Positions 11,428 through 24,100 of a stretch of DNA of 64,000 nucleotides are shown piece by piece. The position numbers and the translations under genes were made by a program. Source of the stretch: Notospermus geniculatus (Eukaryota; Nemertea; Pilidiophora; Heteronemertea; Lineidae); NCBI GenBank assembly GCA_002633025.1, contig NMRB01000245.1, positions 387,337 through 451,336 of the forward strand, read 5' to 3'. The notes beneath the pieces are model-generated. The model did not search any database. It was not told where the DNA came from and worked only from the letters and a program-made list of their open reading frames with translations. Numbering within the stretch: position 1 is the stretch's first letter; every line of letters begins with the position of its first letter.

Positions 11428-14400
11428 TTACATGTATCGAGTCCTATTTTGATCGAGCACAGACTCCAGACCAATTAAAAGTCCACCAATACTGCCAAGG
11501 TAGGCTCCATGGTTGATAAAATAGGCGTACACTTTCCGCTCATCGTACTGAAAGAGGAAAAGACGTATTCGGCTAAAAAACAGAATGTACTAATGAGCAT
11601 TCATGAAGTGTGCCAAACATCCGAGAGGTTTTGGGAACCACTGTCATTCTTCTTGCCTTCCAAATTGCTAACAAGAGCAAGAAACGTTCCCTCGTGTGCT
11701 GCCAACCTACTTACAACGGTAAAATAGGGCATTCTTTCGTGGTATTTCTGAAAGATGTCGTTTTCAGCCAACGATCCTGCGTAATACATGACTGGAGTTC
11801 CGTCCTCACTACACCACTTCCGTGCCGTGCCTATTGATGTCATAAGAATCTGTGCGTACACTGAATGAAGCCATGCTCGTGCGATATCTTGCTTATTCAA
11901 CTGGTTGATATCTAGATCTACAAATCAAAAGAACGAAAGGCAATTGCAAAAATCAAGAAAAGAATTCTGTATCACAGAGTATACATACCTAGGCTATTTC
12001 TAAGGAAAGACAACTCTTCGACTGAATACACGTGATTTTTTGACGGAGCAAGATTTTCTTGACCAAAAAATGGCGTGTCTTATTCACAAAGCCCCCGTAA
12101 AGGGTACGCAAATCGTTTGTCAGGCTGATAATGAACAATTTAGGTTGCCCACAATAGGACAATAGTTTTCGCATTCCGTTATGTTACGAGAACTTCGTGT
12201 AGAAGGTCCCTATAGGTTTTCCGATATTTCCATCCAAACTTGACATTAGTAAAATCGAGCATTGAGTTGTTTCGCTCTCTTTTTTAAGAAAAAAAATCTA
12301 CCAAAAAGTGCACACTTACCATCTCTAATGATTTTCCCAAACGGAAAGGCTTCGTAAGCAAAAGGGACCGTTTTATGTATCTCATTCCAATCTGTCTCTC
12401 CGTACTTCTCATTAAACAATTCATCAGTTGTCACTGTCAATTTAGTTGCATCGCCTCCCCGCGCCATTTCTGCTAACTCTTCAAATGACTGTAACCAAAG
12501 AGATGGTAAAATTGACTTGGCATTCAAGAACCCCGCATCCCATAGTGTTCCCATTTGCTCCCACAAACCCTAATTACCTGGCAAGAAGATTTAGGAGTGC
12601 AATAAAGCGTAAAAATTTTCAATTCTTCAAGAAAGCACGAAACGTTCCACAGGGGAAAGAACCTGAGGATCATGAAAATATAATGGACTCAAAAAATCGC
12701 GCTCCTTTTTGTGGCCGCCATATTGATTTCAAATACGACCGCCAAAATGGCCATTTTCTGACAATTTCAGGTTCTGTTGCACGCAGCACTGTAAACAAAG
12801 TATCTTTTCCCATGTTTTTGGTTTCAGGTACCGAATATTTTTATTGAATGCGGCTTAATATGTGTATTTTTTGAACCATTATCGTCACGAGTTACTGGTG
12901 ACACTTGCTTGCATCTCCCTTCAAAAACAATCGGATTCTGGCACGATGCGATGTCAATTCAGAGCCTTCGGCTTGCTCTTCTATGTATCAGTGGTGAAAT
13001 AACTCAACTGACGGTCACTACCTTAGCACCAGTCAACAGCTTTCCAACACTGTAACAGTACAATCCGCCAGCTGCATTTGAGTTCACCATTTTGTGAGTT
13101 CCATCTTCATTTATCTGCAGAGAACAAGAATATGCCAGAGGGATTTTCCAGTAACATCTTGATCTCCAGCAATAAAACATCGGAAATGGCGTCGCTTGGA
13201 TCATCCTCGCACCCAGGGTCTTCACAATCGGCTCCTCAACTCGAGGGAGGGTACGACCGTAAATGACCTGAGATTCTCAGGATGAGCTTGGATTGGCTTT
13301 CATAAAAGAAGTGATAAAGCCTCCGTTCAGAAACAGATCCTCGGCCTGGCTTTATGTGCACAGTAAATGAACATCCGCGACTAATCTGGTCTTCTTCGCA
13401 TCATGTTCCAGCTTTTTCCTAATGAAGTGGTTATTTGCACAGCTAACTGCTGTGTATGCAGTACGAATAATTTTCTTGCATGCACGTCAGCTAATTAATA
13501 TTCATGCCCACCGATAAGCATGTCTCGATGTAACGCCGCCGTCGCCAGATGTCTCTGTAGCTCAATCAGCTAGAGCGATCGCCTTATACACGGCAGGTCC
13601 CCGGTTCGACTCCCGGCTGGGGCGAATTTTTATCGCCGCTTTCTTGTCTTTTTTTCTTTTCCTGTCTTTTTTCTTTTGGCTTTTTGTTTACTGAAAGTAC
13701 TCGGAATCCACCGAACGGCCCAGGGAAAAAAATAGCAGACGGGACGTAGTCCTTGTTAGACAATTTTAGTGGGCAATTTTCAGGGTGTTTGTCTTAACAA
13801 ACGAAGGACTATTTTCAGCATTCGATGGCAAGAAACCCGGCCGCAGAAAAAAATGGCCGACCAACATGACGTGGAGGGGGGCCTGCGAAACAAAGTGATT
13901 CTGAGAAGGCCCTGGCGATGATGAGGAGCAAGATTTTATCTTCGTTGCCTGCCGAGCTCACGCCCTTCGTCAAGCACATAAAGCTTTCACCGTCATACAG
14001 TATGACAGATTAGGTCCAATTATGACCCTAATTAGGACTAGGCCTAATTACTGCTTGGTCTGCACAATGAAAAGACCCATCTTAAGGACCCTAACCCTAA
14101 TTAGGGTTATGATTCGACAATAGGCTACCTGCCCTTCCCTCAAGTGTAATTACAGAGGTGGTGACCAATGTTTGAAGAACACCCTGGGCAGATAGGTCGA
14201 AAACATCTCAGTCGCCATGCACATAAGGTCACTTGCCCATTAAAAAACGCCGATCTATTGAGCTAAAAACGAACAGGTTTGTGTCTTTACCAAAAGGAGA
14301 AATTGAATTTGATAACCCCCACGCGAAAAATGAAGCACCACCATGCTGTTTAGAATCAAAGACAATTCCCGTCCTTATTATTTCTACAGTGAAAGTAGGA

Positions 14401-16685
14401 GGAGTCTGCTGTGCACATAAGAAAATCCGTACGTACTGGACGCACAGCTGCTGTGCAAATAAGAAATATATATTGTCTTGGATACACAGCTGCTGTGCAA
14501 ATAAACCCGGCCTTTTCCTAAACTCCCTACGCAGTTGTGTACCGCGCCCCCTTCGGTTTACTCGCTCTCCACAACTGCTTAACTTCGTAAGATTCGCCGC
14601 GTTCGGTCAACAGATGGCGCTGAGAGAGTCGACCAATGAGAGCACCGAGCAACCGGTAACCAAGCTAACCAAGCTGGCCTGAGACACTTTTTCATTGGCC
14701 GAGCGATCCGTAGCCATGGTAGCACAAGAACATCCGTTGCCAACGGGCCAAACAGTTCTGAAAGCAGCGTGCTGATAGGCTGTAAAACTCGCGCCAAGCC
14801 CAGACGCCATCTGTTGACCAACCGCGGCGACTTCCACGAAGTAAAGCAGTTGTGGAGAGCGAGTAAACCGAAGGGAGCGCGATACACAACTGCGTAGGGA
14901 GTTTAGCTTTTTCCATGCATTTTTTTGACTTCATTTACTCACCAACATGTAACCAACTGCAGACCCAACCATTGCTAGTAAAGCAGGGAATTCACCGCCC
15001 CTTTTACCATCGTCATCCGGTCTCTGGTCTGCCTTGATGAATGTCTTTCGTGGGATATGCTTCAGACCGTAATGAAGACCCTTTGAGAATGCCGACATCT
15101 CGTCGACTTGGATTGGCCTATTGATGAAAAATCGAAATGACAGTGCAAATAACGGCGTACCCGAGCCGATAAACGAATCTTGACATGGAGACGAATGCAT
15201 GGAAGGCCTCGGGAAGTGCACTTACTCGATTCCCAACGCATCTTTGATGGTCTGTGCATGTTTCTGTAGAGTACCATGTCCTATTGTCACCCCAACCGTT
15301 ACCCTGTCGTTTGAGCTACCAGTGAGCACCGTTGAGTTGATATGGTCGAGCACTTCTCTTAGTCTGCATGCCTCATACGATTCCAATCGGACCGTCAAGG
15401 AATCCTTCAATTACATGTAAAGTATCAGTGACGGAACGTGTGGTTATCCAGAGTCAAGTTTCCCTCTTTTCAGCCAGTTCTTCCTTTGGGACCTTATTCA
15501 CAAAGGTCCGACCCGTAACTTTAAGGGTACGCAAATCCTTTGTCAGGCTGACAGTGAACAATAGGTTTCCCGCAAATGGACAATAGTTTACGCACTCCGT
15601 AAAGATACGACGACTTTGTGAATAAGGTCCCTTGCTAATTTTTCTTTGTGCTATCTTACTGACAAATGGAAATTTTACTGAATCTAGAATTCATGCAGTC
15701 ATTGCTATCCTTTGAAGAAAGTGAGTCAGTCGGTCTTTTATCGGAGGCCTGGCCAAAAGGCTGGGATTACACAGAGCTACATATGTACACGCTATACGGA
15801 CACGCCGGTTAACAAAAAAGTTCCAGCGTCGCGAACCTTATGTTGACCGGTGGGTCCGTGTGAGCTCTGATAATACGTGACCGCGAAAGCGGCGAAAAAC
15901 CTTTGTTCATCGTGGCGAGGAACGAACAAGGTTTCGTCCGATTCACAAAGCACACTTACATCTAAGTGTGGTCTTAGTGTACTCTTAACTATTGTGTGGG
16001 GATTTATGAACAATAGTTAAGAGTACACCAAGACCACACTTAGCCTAAGTGTGCTTTGTGAATCAGGCCCCAGGCCTTTACCCAAGGTGTGCTTCACTTC
16101 AATATGACTTGGTATTTTCGTTAATATAGGTAAATATTACGACGTGTCGCCTTTTAGATATGACATACGGTATACCTACCTGAGAATGTTCGGCGATATA
16201 GGTTAGTTTGATAAGTGTCCCACCTGAAATCATCAACAATAANAGGCCTGTGAGTTGCCAAGACGGAAATAAGTCTCGGCGGGTTTTTAATAGCATACCG
16301 TCCGGTTTATTTTTTCCAGCAAAGTTCGGACAAACATAGCTAAATTTTACTGAGTGACCACATTGTCAAGGCGATACACAACAAAAGCAGGTTCGGACAA
16401 ACACAGGCTCATATGAATAAAGAATATCAAATGCTTTACCTTCAGATTTGTAGAGCATCGCCTAGTGCATTTGTATTGCAAAATTCAAGTAAAAGCATTT
16501 ACTAGTCTTTATTCATAATGAAATTGACCAATCCTACATCATTCGGGCGGTTCACTATTGGGTAACAAAAACGGAGGTTCGTACGTACCACAATCCAAAG
16601 TGAAACCTCTTACGGATTGTCCTCCAAAAGCAAAAGGTATGGTGATTGTGGCGAGATTAAATGGAATGCATGTAGACGCCGCCAT
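11428..16685 (-). CDS. Divergent type II pantothenate kinase family protein (8 exons)
   Basis: Exons: 16685-16589, 16223-16180, 15404-15226, 15117-14943, 13114-13022, 12488-12320, 11917-11715 and 11547-11428. All phases agree, giving 359 residues, close to the eukaryotic PanK catalytic core. PanK (Fumble fold) phosphorylates pantothenate in the first step of CoA synthesis. Landmarks in order: DCGGTLIKLTY (33-43, phosphate-binding motif), a helical segment ESYEACRLREVLDHI, DEMSAFSKGLHYGLKHIP, GEFPALLAMVGSAVGYML (PanK usually has IGSGVS), AAGGLYCYSVGKLLTG (family GGSS-GGGT-LLTG), SFEELAEMARGGD, QDIARAWLHSVYAQI, and the C-terminal AYFINHGAYLGSIGGLL. The glycine-rich active-site loops are altered, so catalysis is doubtful. 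The exon-3 acceptor has a poor pyrimidine tract. An N at 16,243 lies in intron 1. Assignment to the fold is fairly sure; function is inferred. Confidence 0.84.
12079..12210. mobile_element. Degenerate MITE, TTATTCACAAAG family
   Basis: The interior matches the better-preserved copy at 15,488-15,631, including GGGTACGCAAATC, TTTGTCAGGCTGA and GGACAATAGTTT. The terminal inverted repeats are partly eroded. It lies in a pantothenate-kinase intron. Confidence 0.6.
13551..13625 (+). tRNA. tRNA-like sequence, probably pseudogene or SINE head
   Basis: The order of parts is tRNA-like: a 7-base 5' arm GTCTCTG that mostly pairs with CTGGGGC at the 3' end, D-arm GCTC-AATCAGCTA-GAGC (A-box), T-arm CCCGG-TTCGACT-CCCGG (B-box), and a following T-rich run. 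The anticodon stem does not pair well (loop CTTATAC or an 8-base variant), so a working anticodon cannot be assigned. It lies on the strand opposite the pantothenate-kinase gene, in an intron. Confidence 0.4.
14400..14517. repeat. Tandem ~50-bp repeat with CAGCTGCTGTGCA core
   Basis: Three spaced copies of a segment containing CAGCTGCTGTGCAAATAA (the first is CTGCTGTGCACATAAG). The array abuts the large foldback element that starts at 14,518. Confidence 0.5.
14518..14906. mobile_element. Foldback element 389 bp with ~60-bp terminal inverted repeats
   Basis: The left end CTAAACTCCCTACGCAGTTG is matched by its exact complement at the right end. The arms continue through TTCGGTTTACTCGCTCTCCACAACTGCTT with few mismatches. 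The GC-rich interior contains two differing copies of a CAGATGGCG-containing stretch but no transposase. It lies in the pantothenate-kinase intron just after exon 4. Confidence 0.75.
15488..15631. mobile_element. MITE 144 bp, GGGACCTTATTCACAAAG family
   Basis: Termini GGGACCTTATTCACAAAG and CTTTGTGAATAAGGTCCC are perfect complements. The interior is shared with the degenerate copy at 12,079. It lies in an intron of the pantothenate-kinase gene. The target-site duplication is unclear. Confidence 0.75.
15940..16064. mobile_element. Foldback MITE, GATTCACAAAGCACAC
   Basis: Arms beginning GATTCACAAAGCACACTTA fold onto TAAGTGTGCTTTGTGAATC. The internal parts TGGTCTTAGTGTACTCTTAACTATTG are also complemented, leaving a loop of about 15 bases. 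The terminal GATTCACAAAG resembles the ends of the 15,488 family, so they may be related. Confidence 0.7.
16410..16519. mobile_element. Foldback MITE, CATATGAATAAAG family (copy 1)
   Basis: CATATGAATAAAG at the left is complemented by CTTTATTCATA at the right, with the shared interior CAGATTTGTAGAGCATCGCC and TAGTGCATTTGTATTGCAAA. Two better copies lie at 59,788 and 61,726. Confidence 0.65.
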
Positions 16686-17908
16686 GGTCAGTAGGCCTAT
16701 CAGTAAAGGCCTACATTGGTGTTGATCGTTGGGTGATTGCCTAGCCTATACTAATTTGCGAGAAAGTAGGTTGCGGGTCAAAATCAACGGTGTTATCATT
16801 CGATATGTTCTTACGAACCGGTCAAGTGTTGCCATCAAAGTCCTGAAAAACAGGTTGTTATCATTCAGGTAGGCCCATTTGAACACACGGTAGTCAAATT
16901 AAAATTGACGAATTAAAATTGACAAAAATATATTCCTACTAGTAGGTTCAATAGCGCAAAGCCTCTCGCAATCGGCTCGAATTGTGATACTGATTCATTC
17001 GTAACGGTGTCAAGTTCCCGTTGAACGTTCCTCACACAGATTCATGATACAAACAATTGAAGGACGAGAAATGCAGTGATTTCGGTTTTTCATTGAGAGC
17101 CAGTGTAAGAATGAAGTGCCGCACCGGATGCGAACCAGGGACCTTCTTAATCCAACGGTCTACCACCCGAGTTAAAGAGGCATGTCCCACGAGCTTGGCT
17201 AGTAGGAACGTGGTTTTACTTTGTTACAGTTCATTCTTGATTCCGCATCACTCCAACAAGTGAGGAAACATCAGCCTTTGAAACAACTGAGTGTTTATCT
17301 TTGTCGTTTCCCCGAGCATTCTTTAGTACTGCTGGGCATGGGGGCGGGGGGGGGGGGGGTATTCAGCGTGGATTTTGATTTCCAGTCCCATCATAGGAGT
17401 GCTTCAAGTCGCATCCAATGATGATCGCACAGTAAAGCAATCAGGGTGGTGACCACACAGCCTTATGGTAGGGTCAACATGCCATGTGAAAGAAAATGGG
17501 TTCTTGCTGAATGTACATGTATCAGGAAATATTTATCAACAAATTCAGTAATGATTACCGAGGGAAACTGTCCACGGGTTGACAGGAAAAAGGGCTGGCT
17601 GACAGTGGTAAACTTTAAAAAAAGAACATCAGCTATCACATCTCAATTAATGCTTTTATTAGCAGAGAGTGGTAAGTATCTTCATATTATTTAGGACAAG
17701 GAGAGAAAGAAATACAATATATTACCGGTATCAATTGCAATGCAGAGGGTTTGTTAATTCATTTTAGCATGCGTTTTAGCTGATATTACCTAGGATATAA
17801 AGTATATAGGCCTACCTAACAAACAGTTACACTGTCAATAGTTACATCGTCAACAAACATTTATCTATATGGTCTGAATTTGGTTTACTCCACACTGACT
17901 TGACATGA
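16686..17908. other. Intergenic stretch between giant gene and pantothenate kinase
   Basis: Holds the upstream region of the pantothenate-kinase gene and the 3' untranslated region of the giant gene. Features are a tRNA-like relic at 17,117-17,182, a run of G at about 17,345-17,360, and AATAAA on the minus strand at 17,660-17,655, a candidate polyadenylation signal about 250 bases beyond the giant gene stop. No coding signal. Confidence 0.45.
17117..17182 (-). repeat. tRNA-like relic (minus strand)
   Basis: On the minus strand an A-box-like TAACTCGGGTGGTAGA precedes a B-box GGTTCGCATCC. TGCC at the 5' end can pair with GGCA at the 3' end. The stems are incomplete, so this looks like a tRNA-derived SINE or tRNA pseudogene. 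Confidence 0.35.
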
Positions 17909-18180
17909 CTACTTGTACTGAATCAAGAAGGATTTTGTAGTACTCAAGCCGTTGAGAGAAATAGCTGTCAAGGTAACATAGAGGTCCTTTAACTCATTTG
18001 GCAGGGAGTGAACTACCATTTCAGCCTTGTTGGTCTCCTTCCATTGAAGGATGTCAGCCCCGCCGACGACAGTTCCCAATGAAACTTCGTAAATAAGATT
18101 AGCAGCATCAGAGGTGAATACATCAGCCCAGCTTACATACATCTGGCTCTGATCTTTACGGATGTTTAAGCGTCCATTTG
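17909..18180 (-). CDS. Giant gene terminal exon
   Basis: Encodes ANGRLNIRKDQSQMYVSWAD, VSLGTVVGGADILQW and a final LIQYK before TAG at 17,909. It is a last FN3-like half-module. No transmembrane or GPI-type hydrophobic tail follows, which supports a secreted protein. Confidence 0.8.
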
Positions 18181-21100
18181 CTGTAAAGAGAAGAAAGAAT
18201 GGATAATTGTAGGTGGAATCGGACTCCATCCGCATTTGGGACTACCTTGTCAATCTAATGTACATCGTAGTATGTCAAGTACGATACATCGGGTGAAGGG
18301 CAGCTAACCAAAACTACACACTGTTCATTGTGTTCTACCAGAGTACTGCTGTAAGCGCTGTAATGTGCTTCCTGTAATGCCTGGCTTTCACTGACGCTAC
18401 GAATGTCCCGAATCGCCCCGAATCTGAAATTTTCCAATTCGTGGTTAATCGGCTTGAAAAATATGCCGAATGTCAAGAATGGGTTAAGAAACAAGTACGG
18501 ATTCAAAGAATCGTGTAAGAATTGTACGAATAAGGTACCGACTCACTTACGAATAGTCGTACTTGATTCGTAAATACATTCGAGACATTCCTGCCTGTTT
18601 TCGGCGTGGGTCCATGATGCCCCACTTTCACTGACGCTACGAATGTCCCGAATCAGAAAGTTGTCCGCTTCGTAGATAATTCTCAAACGTTTCTTGCAGT
18701 TCTTAAATGATTCTTGGTTGATTCCTAAAACATTCCTACAGTTCGTGTGAGTTCGTCGAGTCGCCACGAAAGTTTTTGTTTGTCAAAAACTTTCGTGCGA
18801 CGGTCACGAATCGACCACGATCTATAGGAATTTCAAATTCGTATAGATCGTAAACACTTCGTAACCCTTTCTTATCGTCCGTAACAGCTTCGTAGTCGAT
18901 TCTTTTGCATTCTGGGCTATTGTTGGCCATTCGTGTCTCCATCAAATTTGTGGACCCACGCCGAAAACATCCCGAAACAGGCACGAATGTCCCGAATGTA
19001 TTTATGAATCAAGTACGGATCTATCACGAATCGGTCACGAATATTCGTAAGTGAGCCGTACCTTATTCGTACAATTCTTACATGATTCTTTGAATTTGTA
19101 TTTCGTAGTTGAATTTGTGTCGTGGAATTCGTGAACGCTCCCACGAAAGTTTTTGACAAACAGAAACTCACGCAAACAGTACGAATGTTCAGGAATCAAC
19201 TAAGAATCACTTAGGAACTGCAAGAATCGTTTGAGAATTATCTGCGAACATGACAACTTTCAGATTCGGGGCGATTCGGGACATTCGTAGCGTCAGTGAA
19301 AGCCAGGCATAACCAGTATGGTCAATCTCTCTTAATAAAGTGTGCAGATATGGGTAGGCCTACACTACTTCCTCTGCCTGGTTGTCATCTTTGCATTCCC
19401 TTCATCTATTCTTGGAAGTGTCTTCTGCAATTATGCACTTTTACCCTCAAGATAAAAGGTGGTACCACAACCAGGCACAGTCATTAACTAGGTACATCTT
19501 ATTTCGCACAATCCATCCTAGCTGAAGTCAAAAGACTATACATGTACCTGATGTATTGTAGACTGGGGATGTTTGGTCAACTTTGAAGTCGATTCCAACG
19601 GCAGCACTTTCCTGACCAATCACGTTCTTGGCTATGACCCGGACAGTATGTGGTTCTTGCTTCATCTTCATATTGAAAGCAGTGACGTAAACTTCACCAA
19701 TTCCAAACCGTTTGACTTCATGGTAACCAATGTGCCAAAGACTTTTGGCACTCACTTGGACCTAAAATATTCATGAAATAGAGTTTGGTCTTGCCTGAAT
19801 TTTAGTTCTATCCACTATATTACATGTACTAGGACCATTGTATTTTGTTAACCTTTCTGTATTCGTGTTAAGGAAACATGCGAAACTACACCCGTATATG
19901 GAAAGCAGCCTGCCTGTAGTGGATTTCCGACCTTGTAGATCAACTTGAGGAATGGTTACTACAATTCCAATTAATCATTTAACTATGCACCAGAAGTAGC
20001 AGGATATTAAAAAAGGTTTTTAATGCATACCTTGAATGTGGACACCCCATATTGACTAACAAACCCATTCGATTTTATCAGCACCATGTCGTCCCTGCTC
20101 TGGGAGCCTCGCAATGGATAAACCGTCTCCGATGGGGTAAAGAGGAGGACATTTGCTGCACTCGATGAGGGTGGTTCAGTCACTATGGTTACACCATCCG
20201 AGGAAGCAACGTCCGATAGCCCAGCATCGTTCCAGCATCTGACTGTCACATAGATGGTTGAGGATATCAGTGGTGGGGTCAGTTTAACAGAAATACTGCT
20301 CTGGCCTTGAGCGACATTGGTGAGACCTTTGATGTTCGTGGCACCCTTCCTGGATCCAAGAGCATACATACATCTCTCAATGCCCGATTCAGTATCTTTG
20401 CATTTCCAGTGAGCCTTGACAACATATCCTTCCTGATAGTCAATGTCTTCAGCTGTAAATGAATGACAAGAAATGTCAGTTTTGAGACAAATTATTGTTA
20501 GGACGAACTGCTGACATTTTAAAATGTGTGAAATTCTGTTTGTATAAAGATACCTTTGTCTCCGTCGTATACATATTTAAAAGCAGGCTTTGTGACATCA
20601 AGGTAGATAGCGTCGCTCAGCAGAGCAGTCTTCATTCCAGCGGCATTCGTTGCAATGACGGTGGCGTAGATTGCAGATGCTTGCCTGAGGTTCAGGTCAC
20701 TTGTATGTGCAGCTGTGTTCTTGCCGACCGATTTAAACCCAAGAAGATTACTTTTACCTCGTGAATTACCTACAGCGACACAAAGATACACAAAGTTGAG
20801 AACACACAACAGGGGTTGTCAAGAGCAGTGAGAAGATGCCATATTGTTTTTTCCTCTTATATTAAATTGAATTTACAGGATTTGATCATTCCTTATCAAG
20901 TGATGAGGAGGTCTACCATATTATAACAATGAAAGCAGATGAATCTATGATGACAGAACTGACAGGATCCTCCCAAGAAATAACTTTAAAGATTTCATTT
21001 ACCTATAGCCCACGTGTAATCTATGATAGGACTCTCAAGGTCTTCAAACTCCCATGCAAGTTGAATGGAATTCCAGTCGTGACTGAAGGCAGCATGGACA

Positions 21101-24100
21101 TGAATTGGTGTTGTGAAATTCTTCAGCATATGCCCGTCACTAGGTGACCGGTCCCCAGGGATGACCTTCTTTACTGAGAGTGCGTCAAAGACAGCTCCAT
21201 CGTAGTGTCCGACGGTAGATATTTTGATGGTCCCCACTGTCTTTGGTGCCACAAAGTAGAAGACAAACTCATGCCAAAACGTCGCTAATTCATTGTTCTG
21301 TATATCTGGACGAGAATGCCGCTCTCCAAGTTCGAACACGTATTCACTTCCATCGGGAAGGTCTATCTTTGCCTGTTGAGTGAGAGTGGGTGAATTCGAG
21401 GGGTACACATGGCTTGCATAGATCACAACACGGTACTTTGAGCCAACTTCTAACTCATTCAATTCCTGGGACATGCTGCCAAAGAGTACCAGGAACTGTG
21501 CTCCCTTCTTTGCGATCCTTACGTCCTGATAAACAATTGAGGCTGCACCTGGGCCAGGTTTCCAGTGTAATGGGACACCTTCGCTCAGAGACCGTTCAAT
21601 GTCCGCTTCAAAAGAAGGATTCTTTAGTTGATTCGGCCCGAACTGCAACTTGCTGACAGCTTTTGGAGGTGTTTTATCAATGATGAACCCGTCTGATATG
21701 GCGACCGCTGATCCCCAGCCAGCACCATCTACTGCATACACTTTGTTGTAGAGTTTCTTGTTAACTGGAAGAGGATAATGCGAAGACGTCAAATAACTGT
21801 ATTATATGGCAGGTCACTGGTCCAAGTACTGACCGTGCTCAATATGCTCAACTTCCGTCTTGGAGGCTAATGCACCAACCAAGAGGCCATAAAGAATCCT
21901 CTATGGCCTGTGTGGGTTAGGCCGTTCCATAACTGGGGATACGCAGAAAACTCGACAACTATGGGAACCACAAAGCCGTACTCCTCCACCGAGTTCAAAA
22001 TCCAAGTTATGGTTATGCATCATTCTTTATTGATTTTGCAATATAAAATAGTAAGTAGATGCACATGGTCTTACAATACCTTTCTGCATGTGGACACTAA
22101 CCTTGCTGAGCCAGTGCTACCGATTTGTGTACTCTTGTTTTCAGGCCAACATTCGTCCATCCGACAACTGTGCACTCTTTGGAATCTTTTGGATCCACTC
22201 CAACGCACCAGAAATAATGGTCAATATAGGAGTCGAGGTCAACGAACCCACTCCAATGAGCGCCTATTGCCGAGCTCTGGTTCTGGTACTCAAGGTCATG
22301 TAGTCCTGAAAGAGTGGTTATGTCATTTTGTTATTTTGTCGCCCAAAGCCCTCATACTTCGGTTTAAATCATCATGATGTCTGTAACCAAAGATAATTTA
22401 GAGAATTGCAAAACCTAAAAGGTCCTTTTCCTTTCATGGACTGCATGGGGAAGCTTGCTCTACTCACCAAAACCATCAAACACTGCTCCAGCAACTGGTG
22501 CAACGGTATCTACAATAAAACCGTCACTAAACTGCACTGACAATAGCATGGCCTTGTTGATAGCGACCACTGTTCCATAATAACGATGACCGCCGACAAG
22601 CGTCAGGCCGTTCTTCACAAAACTCGTGTCAGTAGGAGGCTTTGCTTTCAACCCAATTACATCAGAACCTGTGAAAGAGACAAAAGGTGCTTCCAGGTCA
22701 CCATCACAATCAAACGTAGGTAAATGTCAAAAATAGCCATTGCATTCAATTTCAGGAGGAAAGGACCACAGTCACCGAATCCGACATCTGAATCCCTAGA
22801 CATCACACTAACTAGTGCCCGAGTGGATGGACTGTTGAGAATGACAAGGCCCTCATCAAGTATCACTGGGAATGCAGTTTTGCAGTGACACCACCCCATT
22901 AGAGAGATTGTTATGCCCTCACGTCTAGTTAATGAAAGCACATTACCTCCAGGATAAGATCCCATTCCGACTAAAAATGCTTGCATTGCCCCTTGTGGCT
23001 CATGAAACCTTCCTTTCCAGGAAAGACAGTACATGTCAGTACGCGAGTAGAAGTCAACATCTCTGTTTACACCACGAGTCATGTTGCAATCTTTCACCTT
23101 GTATCAAATGAATTAATACAATATTCAGGGTCTAATGTCCATTTAATATGACCAAATAACCAAAAGGTTTTGTAGAGCTTGCCATCTAACTTGGATAATA
23201 TATGTATTGGAAAAGGAAAATATTTGCAACCCAACAGGCTTTGGTGTAGGGGATGAAATATTTGAACCATGCGATATTAAAATGTAGACGAGCAGCGAGG
23301 TCATATAATCAAACTGAATGCTGTTATTCTCAGGTTGAAATGCATTCCAAACAATTTCAATAAAAGAATGCAATTATGGTAATTTCCCACTTTGCGTTCT
23401 CATGCCACATATAGCCTATAACCAGCATCTTACCTCTGCTGCCAGTTTTCTTCCTAGTTGAGGTGGGGTGTCGTCAATAGTGGTGCCATCAGTGACGTAA
23501 GTTGCAAATGATGTTCGGTCCTTCCACGCCCGCAGGAAAAAGGCATACTTTACGTCCGAGTCAAACTTCCGAGCTGAAATGAACACAAAACTTTGGTAAA
23601 AAATCAGTGATAAAGGGTGAAGCTACATACAGTAGAAATGAAAATTTCATCAAATACCCCTTCCTCCATTACCTGGGTTAGTAAATGTATGTACAGCCAT
23701 GTCATATTGCCCGGCATCGTGCCATATGAGCTCGTCTCCACGGAACACCCCAGTTGGTTCACTCTTGCCAGCAAGTCCAATGCTCCAGTCATACCTAGAA
23801 GAGAAATTGAATCACACCATCTGAAGTAGAATGTCACCAAACGGTTGCTGTATGTGTACTCCCTCCTCTCATTGATCGCGGAGGGGACAAGTTCCAGGAT
23901 TTATATGAATCTGTATCGATGATGATAATAGAGAGGATGCGCAGCTTTCCGACTCCGACTTCAACTACGAGAATGAATTGCAGTCCACTGTAGACATCCT
24001 TGATAAAAACGATTTGATCGAAGTTTTCAATTCGTCAAACACCATAAATTGAAGGCAGAAAAATTTGGCCTTATACATCTAAATCGGAAGTGCGGATAAA

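Noticed and set aside
13551-13625. Functional tRNA gene
   Set aside because: A- and B-boxes are good, but the anticodon stem does not pair and no anticodon can be assigned, so only a tRNA-like relic is claimed.
14030-14110. Telomere-like CCCTAACCCTAATTAGGG
   Set aside because: Too short and palindromic to be an interstitial telomere; probably part of a small repeat.
14579-14934. Several overlapping frames in 14,580-14,930
   Set aside because: They are products of the inverted-repeat arms of the foldback element.
22657-22946. Continuation of the open frame after the exon ending at 22,947
   Set aside because: A good GT donor at 22,946 and correct phase into 22,668 show that the continuation is intron.
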